From NCBI GenBank assembly GCA_958450365.1, contig CAUEEP010000897.1, forward strand, positions 212,501 through 276,500: DNA of 64,000 bases. The letters run 5' to 3'. Source of the stretch: Mesorhabditis belari. Taxonomy: Eukaryota; Nematoda; Chromadorea; Rhabditida; Rhabditidae. The position numbers were made by a program, and so were the translations under genes. The notes below the pieces were generated by a model. The model ran no database searches, had not been told where the DNA came from, and saw nothing but the letters and a program-made list of their open reading frames with translations. Below, piece by piece: positions 46,205 to 58,900 of the stretch (position 1 is the first letter of the stretch; every line of letters starts with the position of its first letter).

Positions 46205-46418
46205 TTCTTTGATTTTTCTTTGATTTTTCTTTGATTTCTCTTTGATTTCTCTTTGATTTTTCTTTGATTTCTCTTTGATTTTACATAATTTTCATCAAAT
46301 TTAATGAAAGATCAATTGAAAACTTCAATTTGAATCGATTTGGATTCATTTGAATCGATTTGGATTCATTTGAATCGATTTGGATTCATTTGAATCGATT
46401 TGAATCGATTTGAATCGA
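46205..46418. repeat. TTTGATTTTTC and GATTTGGATTCATTTGAATC repeats
   Basis: Two adjacent short arrays, of 11 bp and about 20 bp units. Confidence 0.8.
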
Positions 46419-46569
46419 AATTTCGGCAATCTTTGATTTAATTTATGCGCAAATTTTGTAAACGAATTGCCTCCACTGAATTGCCGACATTTTCTCCGTG
46501 AAACTTCGCTGAGAAAACTGAGAAAAGAAGGAGTGCACCCAGGTGTGTTTACAAGCACAAAGTACACTT

Positions 46570-46752
46570 GTTCAATCCATTTCCCCTTCAATCCATTTTC
46601 CCTTCAATCCATTTTCCCTTCAATCCATTTTCCCTTCAATCCATTTCTCCTTCAATCAATTTCCCCTTCAATCCATTTCCCCTTCAGTCAATTTCCCCTT
46701 CAATCAATTTCCCCTTCAATCAATTTCCCCTTCAATCCATTTCCCCATTTCA
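46570..46752. repeat. CCTTCAATCCATTTCC 15 bp array
   Basis: Twelve copies of a 15 bp unit ending about 150 bp upstream of the sphingomyelin synthase start. A period of 15 leaves long spurious frames. Confidence 0.9.
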
Positions 46753-46889
46753 ATCCATTACCTAACTCGGCTGAGACTTATTTTTCATAATTCTTTATTC
46801 ATAAGTTTAATGCTTTCAAAGTTTGATGCTGTTGACTCCATTCAATCGATTTTCATGATTTTCATTCAATTTTCATTCAATCAATCAAC

Positions 46890-46901
46890 TTTCCAGATCG
46901 G
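46890..46901 (+). promoter_or_regulatory. Candidate SL trans-splice acceptor
   Basis: CTTTCCAG ends at 46896, five bases before the ATG. No donor or exon upstream is needed for the model. A strong acceptor so close to a start codon is typical of SL1-trans-spliced nematode mRNAs, though a cis-spliced 5' UTR exon is equally possible. Confidence 0.45.
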
Positions 46902-49900
46902 ATGGGCGGTCACCGTCGAGATCAATCCGATTCAACAATGCCCCTTCGATCAAATGCCGATTTTATCGGACCTGAGTCTCAAGAATTACAGGTAAGAGAA
47001 TCAGAATACGAGAATGAAATAAAAGCAAAGGAGATTAATAACCTTTAAATTCAATTAGACTCTTTTCCAATTTAGGACATTTAGCTCCTTTTCCAAACAA
47101 ATTCAAGCACAAAAACTCGTTTTTCGTCAAATTCGCTTAAAAAAAGCTCTACAAAGAAATCGGCTGAACGGATTATCCTGTAAATTTGGCTATATACCAA
47201 ACTTTTTACACTCTATCTTTTATCTATTGACACCAAGATTGGTTTCTGTGGACCAAAGAGCCTAAATTGCGTCCTCCGGGGGACTTTTGACTATTCGACT
47301 TCGTGGCCCAATAAAAAAGCCATAATCAAAGCATTTTCATAAGATTCAAACATTATTTTGTAGAAAAATAAGAAAAGATTTGTAGAAAAAGAATTGAAAA
47401 AAAGGTTAGTCACTTGAAAACGGTCTTTTCGAAATAAACGAAAATTGAAAACCCACGAAAAATGACAGATTCCCATGGGGTGCTTGCGGCGAGCTCATTC
47501 CGAAGGCCAGTAAGGGTCAAAAATTAGTGCTGGCGAAAAAATCTTTAATGTATTAATGATGCTGAGAATCAGAGCTCTCAAATGGTATATAATACATGCT
47601 AATTTGCGTCGAAAGTTTTTTTGGAAAAGAATAGTTTTCCAAAAACCGATTGCCATAATTGTGGATCAGCCTGTCTCCTGAAAGGCTTTCTAAAGATTGA
47701 TGGACTTACCGTATTCTCTCTAATAATAGTGCACCCTGAGGGTTGTCTAAATCACTCGAAATCTCGAGAACCGTTTATCAGAACCTATCGATGTGGGGTC
47801 GGAAAATGTAGCTGACGATGAGATCTAGTGGGGGATTAGAGTGTTGAGCTTCTGTGAACACTTGGGAACGATAAAATCGTCACCAACATAAAATCGTCGT
47901 CGCCGGGGTGCACTATTATTAGAGAGAATACGGTAATTCTGGGGTAAAGGAGATCAAGTGCGTTGTAGTGTAATGGTTAGCACGGGAGGTAGTCAAATGA
48001 GCGCCAACAATTGGGCGCCAATCATTTCAGCGCCAACGATTTGGCTCACGCTTATTTCAGCGCCACTCCTTTGAGCGCCGTGCCAAAAATGACTGGAAAA
48101 CAATCATTTGAGCGCCAAATTAAAAAGGCCTAAAAACGTTCATTTAAGCGCCGGGCCAAAAATGACTGGAAAACGTTCATTTCAGCGCGACTAAATTTTA
48201 ATATTTTTGCTTTCTACGCTGCTTTTGCATGTTTTTTAGGGTTTTGCTTCTGTTTTTACACTTTTTTCACTCATTTTGACCTAGGGCACGGTAGTAGGCA
48301 TCAAATGCGCGGAAAAAATTGTTAGATTAGCTCGTATTTAAGGTTTTTTTGATGAAAATGTGTAAATTTGCTAGTTGTATGATATTTTCCCCCAATAGCA
48401 TGCTTTTTCACCGTTTCTTGCCGTTTTCGTTTACAATTTGCTTACAGTTAACATAGTTCTTTGCGTAGGCTCGTGAACTGCGCAAGAAGTGGCGAGACAA
48501 AGGAACACTCTGAGTCAAAGTAACGTTTTGTTCATGATTTATTTTGGTTTATTTTGCTGCCAAGAATTATTTTTATCTTTAGATGATTTAGATAAAAACA
48601 TACAGTAAAAACTTTGAGATCATGCAGAAAATGCAAAAATAACATGCATATACAGAATGGGCTGATTCGGCGCTGAAATGAATGTTTTCCAGTCATTTTT
48701 GGTGCGGCGCTGAAATGAACGCGCGCTGAAATGAACGCGCGCTAAAATGATTGGCGCTGAAATGATTGGCGCTCAATTTTTGGCGCTCATTTGACTACCT
48801 CCCGTTAGCACAGTTGCTCGGTAAGCAAAAGATCAGGATTCGAGTCCCGACAGCGCACGATTTTTGATCTGCTTTTTTTGATCAAGTTCCATGGGTTTAA
48901 TAAAGTTTTCGTATTTAAATTACTATTACTTTGTAGACATCATTGCAGCCCAATGATGTCTACAAAGTAATCTAAACGGATTAAATTTGAATTGAAAATT
49001 GAAAGCAGATTGCGGTAACTTTCTCGCCGGTAAAATTGCGGTAACTTTTCATAAGATCTTAGCAAAACGATCCAGAAATTAGAGCTTATCACTCTCCGTC
49101 GCTATTTTGAAAGCAAATAGCCAGTTCAGCGTTATTTTTCTAAATGATCACCTGGCTGAAAGTCTGCCAAAACAATCTCACTTCTTAAGAGTTGAAATTT
49201 CTACCAAAAATTTGCATAAACCTAAAAGACAGACTTTCTTAAAAGACAAGCGTAGTCTTTTAAAGTTAAGCCAACGAAAGAACCTACCGTAAATACTGTA
49301 ATAGTGCCCCACCCTCCCCTCGTACAGTCACGTAGTCGTTTTTTAGTATTTCATTTTTTTCAAAGCACCCGTCATTTCAAAAAATGCGTCTTTGGTATCA
49401 AAAAATAGCCCTGAATTTCAGTTATTTTTTGATACCAAAGCGCGCATTGTAGCATAAACCAGTGTCGAGAAAAACGCGTTCAAAGCTAGACGACGTCATA
49501 TGGAGGCCATATGGACGCAGCATCATATGGACTTCACAGGGAACTTGAAATCTGAGCTCCTGGCTTAGTGAGTAGTGCGCTAGGCTCATGGCTTGGCGCT
49601 AGGCTTCTCGTGCGAGGTTCGGATCCGACATTGCCCCAGCTTTTTCGCTTTTGTTAAAAGATGTTGAATAATTGTTGTCCTTTTATTTTTTGCGGGTTTT
49701 AACTTTAACTTTTAACAGAATCTGATGCGTCTTTGGTTAACAAAAAATAGAGCAGAATTTCAGCTATTTTTTGATACCTAAGCGCGCATTGTAGCATAAA
49801 CCAGTGTCGAGAAAAACTCGTTCAAAGCTAGAGCTACACAACACTCCGCACCGTCATTATGTGGGTGGGGTACTATTACAGTATTTACGGTAATCATTTT

Positions 49901-52900
49901 CTCTAATTTCATCTAAATTTCAATCTAATTCAATCTAGTTCAATCTAATTCGAATTTCTAATCTTTTAAACGAAGAATATCTTATTCAATTTCTATCTTT
50001 TAGTCTAAAGAATAGCATAGACTTCAAAAATTTTCACTTTTCTTTGTGAGAGCTCAAAATCGAGTCGATCAAAGCGATCAAAGCGATCAAAGTCGATCAA
50101 AGCCATCCCTTTGATCTTGATTCTTTTTTTTTGATGAGACGAAAATCGAAACTTTCCCCTTAATTGACTGAAAATTGTCTTCTTTGTCTGAATTGATTGA
50201 ATATCTTTTCCTTTCTTTCTTTCTTTCTTTTCCCTTCAATCATTTCGCCTTTCTAGGTGCGCGCGAGTTCCTCAGAGAACTCGTTATCGGCGAATGGGGG
50301 AATCGCCATCACAATTGATCCAACCGATCCCGATCATCGATCTCATCTCCATCACAAAGAACATGTGGGTTTTTTTGAAAGGTTATTGAAAGGTTATTGA
50401 AAGGTTATTGAAAGGTTTTATGAATTTCATTTAAGTTAGTTTGTTTGCAGCCATGCTCTGCCTCTTTTTCGATCCCTTTTGCCCAGGTCCGATCTGAGAA
50501 TGGGGAGCAAAAGATCTTTAGATCTTTAAATCTTTAAATCTAGATCTGTAGATCTTTAAATCTTTAGATCTGTAGATCTTTAGATCTTTAGTTCTTTAAA
50601 TCTTTAGATCTTTAAATCTTTAGATCTTTAGTTCTTTAAATCTTTAGATCTTTAAATCTTTAAATCTATTGAGTTGGGGAGAATGAGTCGGCGCCGAAAA
50701 TGAAAAAAATGTCTAAAACTTCAATTCGACTTCGTCAAATAATATGCGTTTGATACTCATAGAATGGTTAACTAATTCTCTACAAAATGACATTTAAAAG
50801 AAAATTCAAACAGCGCCTCCGCTCAAGAAAAAGCCATTTTTTCACAAAAACTACAAACTGTGATCTAGAAAAAACCATTGGTGGGATCTTCCTGCAAATT
50901 TGGCAACTTAAGTAATTGAATGTGCTCTATCTTTTTTATATAAACACCAAAGAAGGTTTATGTGAAAGAAACTGTTCAAATGATGAGTCGGACTCTTTGC
51001 CATTTTAACCAGCTGCGTTTCGAAGTTCATAAACTCCACGAAAGAAAAGCTTTGTGGAATCTCTCAAAAGTGATTTTGTAGAGAAATCGTGGATCCTTTT
51101 GATCAAACCAAACGTATGTTTAAAGAAGGCTTTATGTGTGCAAAAAGTCCCTTTAAAGTTTGGCGCCGACTCATTCTCCCCAACCCAATAGATCTTTAAA
51201 TCCACTGCCAATTCTTTGTTCTCATGTCTGTTATAAACAATCTCAGTTCCTCACCGATTACACGCCCGCAGAAGTAACAAAATAAGTAACAAAATACCAT
51301 CTTTAGATATGAACAAAAGAGGTTCTTTGTCATTTACTTTGTCATTTACTCAAAAACATCGGTTACTCAAAAAAAAATGAAACCGTTATGAAGCAATTAA
51401 ATGCTAATGCTAATAGCAATTAAATGCTTGTTCCCTTCTCGGGTGTGTAATCGATAAGTACCCAGCTAAAAGATAAAATGCCAAGGTGATCCCTTAAAAA
51501 TTAGAATCCAAAACTAATTTTATAGCCAAAATTTGAGCTGTCTTTTTGCTAGCATACCCCCGCAAACTTGTTTTCTATTTGTTACTCATCTATTTTTTAT
51601 TATTCCTTACCAAAAACATTCGTAGTGTAGTGTTCAAAAAGGAAATACAAATATTTTTTTTACAATCTTTGTCTTTTTTTTCTTTATGTACTTTGAGATT
51701 AAAGCGTGCAAACACAAATTTTCTCGTGCCATTCACTTTGTCAAGACACCAAAATCGTTGTTTTGACAAAAGAAATGATTGCAGTGCACGAGAAAAGATG
51801 GGTTTTCAATCTACAAGCACAAAGAACAGGTTGAATAGTTGTTTTTATTTTTTTTTTTGCTGAATACCGTAGCACATCGAATCCGCTACTATGGGAAAAC
51901 ACTTTTGACTTAAAATCAAAAATCCGAATTCGGACAATTCTTAGTTATTGTCCAGACAAGAAAAATCCTTTTACTTTTATCATATTATTACTATAAATAA
52001 ATACAAATAAATATTCTTTTACGAAATATACTGAAATTCACATCTTCTAGAGTGTTTTTTTAATATAGATCCAGAATAAAAACACCTAGGAACTCAATTT
52101 TGCTTCTGCGGTCCTGAAATGGGCACTCTTCCCTATATTTGTATAAAAGTGACGCCGGAAAAAACCTCAGAACTCATCGCAAACAAAATGCAGAGATAAT
52201 GGCAAGGGTATCGTTAGAAAGAGTAAAACCAGGGCTACAACTTTGTAATGCATCGTTTGGCACGTTCTTGTGGAGTGAATATGAGAAAAATCGGAAAAAT
52301 CGAAATTTTGACGAATTCCTTAACATTTTGTTCGTAAAACTTTACTCCGTAATAACTTTTTTGTGAGTAGAGGGATTTTTCTCAAACTTTGGATTTTTCT
52401 TGTCTGGACAATAACTAAGAATTGTCCGAATTCGGATTTTTGATTCCAAGGCATTTTTTTTTGGACGCGTTGTGCGTAGTGCTCTCTAATAGTAGTACAC
52501 CTTGAGCGTTGCCTAAATTGATTGAAATCTCGAGAGCCGCTTATCAGAACCTATCGATGATCGGGAAATATAGCTGACGATGAGATCTACTGGGGGATTA
52601 GAGTGTTGAGCTTCTGCGAAAACTTGGGAACGATAAAATAGTCATCAACTCGGCTCGCACTATTATTAGTCATAGTGGATAGTGAATATCGTATAAAAGA
52701 GTGATAAAAGTGCGTTTTTCCAAATTACGACTTGCATCACGGTGAAGCAATGAACGGGTAAACACCTGTAAAGTATAACATTTAAAGAAAAAAAACCAAA
52801 ACCAAGAGCGAAACCGAAGCCCGGTCTCAACGTCTAGAGTACTACCGAGAGACGGTCCCACTATCCACTAGGCCACCGGTGCTGATAATTCAGCGAGGGA

Positions 52901-55900
52901 AAAGCACCCTTTAGCCCTCAAATTACTAAGATGACTAAGATTTAGTAAGATGTAACGAAAGCTCATGAAAAGTTCGTGCCTTTCCCTAGTTACCGTAAAA
53001 CTTCTCCGAATAAGATTACCGTATTTTCTCTAATATTAGGTTGATGCATAAGTGTTTTTGTTCCTTTTCGTCTGCCGTTTCAAGCCAACAAATGCACGAA
53101 TTAAACTACGGTTGATTTCATTAGAAAAAGCAATTATTTTTCTGCAAAATAACATTAAAACGGGTTTAAAAATATTGAATGCCTGGATTTTCTTGAGAGT
53201 ATGAAGTCGGGTAGTCAAAAAGGGCTAACTCGATGATGCGGTTTAGACACCTTAGCTAAAGAAAACCTATCTTCGTGTCAATAGATAAAAGATAGAGAAA
53301 AAAAAACGTTTGATATTTCGCCAAAATTTCAGAGAAATTCATTCAGCCAATTTTTCCGTAGAGTTTTTTATAGATTTTTACGAAAAAGGCGTTTTTCACT
53401 CTCGAATTTGCTTGAAAGTCAACCGAAATTCATTTAAAAAGATGCAAATTCAACAAAAAAACACTTTTTTTTATAGAGCAAACTATAGATTACCGTATTC
53501 TCTCTAATAATAGTGCACTCTTTAATAGTAGTGCACTCTCTAATAGTATTGCGGTCCGAGAGGGGGTTGAAAAAATAGTAGTGCACCAACGAAAATTTGA
53601 ATTTCTGGTGCTTCTTTTTCATCTAAACCTTTTTGACTTTATGTTTATGTGACATTCTAAAGCTATTCAAGCAAGCAAAAGTGAGGCTTTTTTATTCATT
53701 TATTAACTATTCTTCACATGAAAAAGTTAGCAAAAAATCTAAAATTGTTGTGCAAAGGGCAAAAACATCTTTGTGTTGTTTGTCAAGACACAAATTGTCA
53801 ACTCGCCGGCCCACAACGCCTATACAGTTGTGGGCCGGCGAGTTGACAATTTGTGTCTTGACAAACAACACAAAGATGTTTTTGCCCTTTGCACAACAAT
53901 TTTAGGGGCCAAAAGGAGCCAAAGGAGTACGTGAAAGAGTTGCAAGAATTTTTGGAACAAATCTTATATCTGTCTTACTTTGGTAAATGATAAAACTCTT
54001 TAATAGTACTGCACTCTCTAATAGTATTGCGGTCCAGAAGGGAGTTCAAAAAATAGTAGTGCGCACTACTATTAGAGAGAATACGGTAATTGGTGAATTT
54101 GTTACTTTTTAACAGAAGTACGAAAAAAACGAAAAGACTTATGCATCAACCTAATAGTATTGCACCCTAAATTGTTCGAAATCTCGAGAACCGCTTATCA
54201 GAACCTATCGATGTGGGGTCGGAAAATGTAGCTGACGATGAGATCTTGTGGGGGATTAGAGTGTTGAGCTTCTTGGAAAAGCTTGGGAACGATAAAATAG
54301 TCATCAAACTCGGCTCGGCCGGAGGGAGGGGGGAGAGGGCACTACAATTAGAGAGAAGTAGTTGCTTTTGTATGTACTCTAATATCGATGTTTTTGCATC
54401 AATGAATGATCGATTTAATCAATTTCATCCATTGATCCATTTCATCCATTTCATTCAATCAATCCATTTCATTCAATCAATCCATTGTGAATACACGCAA
54501 AATTGCTAGCCCAGTGTTGCTTCTTTTGTTCAACTCACATTCCTCGTGATTTGTTTATAAAATTGAAACGAGACCCATGAAATCACGTGATCGTTTTGTC
54601 ATTTTTCACATTTTCTATTCAATTTCATTTGATTTCACTTTTTTTTTCATCCAAATTCCTCTACAATCGACCCTAGATTTGCTAGAAATACGTTAGAAAG
54701 TTCACCGGAAAGTCTGCTTTCACGATTTTCGAGCACAACACCAAATTCATATGCAAATTTCTTCGAACTTTAATGGGGTACTCATGGCTAAAAGTTGTCT
54801 TTCAAGAATCGCGATCATTTATCTAACAGTAACAATAACAGTTCAGCTGTTTTTTTATGAATCTTCCCACAATTGATCAAAATCTATCCTTTTTTACACA
54901 TCTTTTCCATATTTTACACCGATTTTCCCAAAAAAAAAACCGATGAATTTTAATTACGTCATTGGGAATCGATCTTTTTTTCTGTCGATTCTTTCTGTCG
55001 CCTTTTGTGCCCCCGTTTTTGTCCCGGATTTGATGAGAATTCGCATCTAGTCTACCATAAAAGTGCGGAATTTATTGGAAACAAAATAATATTGAAAATA
55101 ATATTTAAAACAAGTTTGAAAACAAGATTGTTATTCAAATCAATATTGCTATTCAGAGCAATATTGCTATTCAGAGCAATATTGCTATTCAGAACAATCT
55201 TGTTATTCAAAACAATATTGAAAAGAATATTCAAAAAGCTCTTCAAATGTACTCGCGACTTTTCTCGATTTTTCAGATGAACGAACCCCGACAATCGGAA
55301 GCGTTGAAGACGGTGATCGCCTTTTTTTGCTTAACGGTCAGCTTTTAGAGAATCCTAAATGATATACGAATAGAAAATAAAAGAAACTAGATAAACTAAA
55401 AGCTAGATAAACTAGAACTAGATAACCTAGAAACTAGATAAACTAGAAGCTAGATAAACTAGAAACTAGATATTGCTATAATGGGTTCCAGAATCGGTAC
55501 TAAAAGCCAGAAACCTGACTGGCTGATGCTACTGGCTCATTTCCTAAGCCTAGACTGCCTAAATTTGCCTAGGCAAGCCCAGTCAAAAAATTAGCATAAT
55601 ATTCAATCGAAAAGTTCTTTAACATTTGTCTAGATTTGTCTAGACTTGTCTAGACTTGTTTTCATTCGTTTAGAATCAATTTCAAAGTAACTTTTAAATT
55701 GCTCAATGCTATGCTCAATGCTTTTAACTGTTTAAAGCTATTTTTAGCTGCTTAAAGCAATTTATTAGTCCTCAACAAGTTTGCAGCGATAAATAACAAG
55801 TAACAAGTAGCAAGTAACAAGTTAAAACAAGTTAAAACGAGTTAAAACAAGATAAAACAAGTTAAAACCAGTTAAAACAAGATAAAACCAGTTAAAACAA

Positions 55901-58900
55901 GTTAAAACAAGTTAAAACAAGTTAAAACGAGTTAAAACAAGTTAAAACAAGTTAAAACGAGTTAAAACAAGTTAAAACGAGTTAAAACGAGTTAAAACGA
56001 GCTAAAACAAGTTAAAACAAGTTAAAACCAGTTAAAACAAGTTAAAACGAGTTAAAACGAGTTAAAACGAGCTAAAACAAGTTAAAACCAGTTAAAACCA
56101 GTTAAAGCCAGTTAAAACCAGTTAAAACAAGTTAAAACAAGTTTAAACAAGTTATTTTCAAAGTCTAGCCAAACTTTGTCTAGCCAGAATTCGAAATTTA
56201 CTCTAATTACTCTAACCACCAGAAGAAGGGACAATTTTGGACAAAAAGAGACAATTTTCAAGTCCAGTTTCAGTTTTCAAGTCCATTATTTCTCATTTTC
56301 AGATCTCAGCTTTTCTGAACTTTTTCCTATTGACGGTGATTCATGATATCGTTCCCCGTGAACCCCTCCCAGACATCGTTTTTCTCACAATTCCCCAACA
56401 AAGATGGGCATGGAGTGTAGGAGATGTGCTGTCGACGTTGAGGTAAGAGCCTAACGCCATTCTCTAAAAGGAATCAAACTCGTTCAGCAAAGGAATCAAA
56501 CTACAGAGTTTGACGTTTAATATTTGAAGTTATTTGAATTATATTTATAGTTATAGTTCAATATTTGAACAATAGATTACTCGATTTAAATAAACCAATA
56601 AATCGCTAGGTTTTGCACAAAGCTACCAGTTACCCAGTAGAGGGTTTTAAAGTCAGAACTTAGCCAGAACTTATTTTAAGACTTACTTTTAAGCATTCGA
56701 ACAAATCCTTTTCTTTTCAGCTCTATTGTCGCATTCACCGTTGTCCTTTTGCATCGTGATCGATGGGTGATTTTAAGGAGAATGTTCCTTCTTGGCGCAA
56801 TTCTTTATGGATTGAGAGCCGTGATTTTGGGAGTCACCTTTTTACCTCCATCATTCCATAACAGGTTTGAAAATGAGCTTTTAAGCAGAAATCTGATCCA
56901 CATTTAAAGCAAAAGCCATCATTGTTTCTTTTTTAGAGATCAAATCTGTCAACCACAAGTCAACCGAACGGCTATGTATGGGGTGGAGATCGCGACGAGG
57001 TCAGTTTCTTCAGCCGCTTTTGACTACTTGACTCGAGGCACTCTAAAGGGTGACTAGGGTACCGTAAAGCGTTAGTAGATCCTACAATAGCCCAACCATA
57101 AGCGATTACTGTGTAAAGAATGTAGAAAAAGATCAAACTAACAAAAAATCGGGTTACGGTAGCTGGGACATGCTTTAGGCTCAAGCTCAAGCTCAGGCAA
57201 GTGTTTGAATAAGTTAGTCTGGTCCAACTTACCCATATTCTCTTTAGAAAATCCCAATTAGGCTATCGGGCAAAGGAGGCGGGATATTGGACGGCAAAGG
57301 GGGCGGGGCGCGTATAAAAGGAACGCCCGCCCCTCTGCCATTGGCAATCTAACTTTGAGCTCAAATATCTTGGTGTTGGAGTGGTCCATTTAGTTATTCT
57401 TGGTATCATTAGATGCGCCTAGTCTTTCTCTATCGATTAGTATAAATACTATTTAAATTGAACAGCCCAGCGCTGAGATATTTAAGTTCAAAGTTAAATT
57501 GCCAATGGCAAAAGGGGCGGAGCGTTCCTTTTATACGCGCCCGCCCCCTTTGAAGTCCAATATCCCGCCTGCTTTGCCCGATAGCCTAATTGGGATTTTC
57601 TAAAGAGAATATGGGTAAGTTAGGCATGAGGCGGCAAAGGGGGCGGGGCTTTCCCATTGGCAATCCAACTTTGAACTTAAATATCTCAGCATTGGGTTGT
57701 TCAATTTAAATGATATTTGTAACAATCGATAGAGAAAGACTTGGTTCATCTAATGGTACCAAGAATAGCTAAATTGGTCACCCCAACACCAAGATATTTG
57801 AGCTCAAAGTTAGATTGCCAATGGCAAAGGGGCGGAGCGCGTATCAAAAGTCCCACAATCACCCAATTATAGTTCTGAATTTCTCTTCCCATCTTCAGAT
57901 TCCTCACCTACGTGGTCACTCTGGGGCTGACCTCTGGTCAGGACAAGATCCTCTGCGGTGATCTCATGTTCTCCGGGCATACTGTTGTTCTCACCATCAT
58001 GTACTTCGTCCAACTACAGTACACCCCAAGAGGGCTCGTCATCTTACGGTAATCTAATATAAAAGTGGATTTGTTCAATGAAACTGTTTAGCTATATTGC
58101 GGCTCCGATCACTTTCCTCGGCATCGCCGCTTTGGTCGTTTCGGGTAAGGGTTTTGAGCTAAAAAGTACTGTAAAAGTACTGTAAGAGCATTGTAAAAGT
58201 ACTGTAAAAGTACTGTAAAGAACATACTGTTTCTTTCAGGTGGCCACTACACGATGGACGTTTTAATAGCCTATTGGTTAACATCACACGTCTTTTGGGG
58301 ATATCATCAAATGTTCGAAATGCCGAAAGTGCAAAGGCCGCACGCACCGATGAGTCGACTATGGTGAGTGCAATTTTAAGGGAAATCAAATAGTGACTTT
58401 TCTCTATAACAAATTTAATCAAGTAATTAAGTAATTCATTACTTTATTACTTGATTAAACCTTTATTTCATTCTCACTTCATTCCTTCATTCGACTCTCA
58501 ACTTTTAAAGGTCATATAAAGAGTCTAGAAGCGCCAATCGGTTAGAAAATTGGCTTGGCTATAGGAGACATACTCAAAAATGAACTCCAAAAATTTCATA
58601 CGGATTCATTGAGTTCTCGCTGAGCTAGACCCTCAGAAGTGAGACAGGGTGGCCGCGAGTTAAAGCGACAACTTTTGGAAAAGGATCTGGAATGGAACTA
58701 ATTTAGTTCAAAAGTATCAAGTGTTGTATAGAGAATTGTAGCCCTTAATCTTGGCTACATTTATCTACCAAAAACTTCCTAATTGGACTCATACAACTCA
58801 TTTAACAAGCGCTTGAATGAGCGCTAGTCGTCTCACCGGCAAATCTGTCATTTGACCGCTTTTCTACCGTTCGGCCAAATGATCTGGCAAATGCCTAACT

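Larger units (their letters stand above)
35013..46901. other. Gene-poor interval (about 12 kb)
   Basis: No conserved gene is seen. Contents: CCGTATT MITEs, the 10 bp array (36058-36597), CT-rich tract (37420-37690), nested foldback (38945-39490), and arrays at 40245, 40634, 41186, 42238-43042, 43556, 44596, 44990, 46205 and 46570. Also one tRNA-like sequence and two weak small-ORF candidates (37942-38124, 45654-45866). The distal end should contain the sphingomyelin synthase promoter. Confidence 0.6.
53019..54352. mobile_element. CCGTATT MITE interrupted by a mariner-end element
   Basis: The left 17 bases (53019-53035) and the right ~198 bases (54155-54352) make up a MITE of about 215 bp, matching the copy at 47709. 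It is split at a TA by the element 53036-54154. Confidence 0.85.

Noticed and set aside
54213..54509. 98-codon + strand frame
   Set aside because: It runs through the conserved part of the CCGTATT MITE; the same stretch in other copies is broken by indels and stops.
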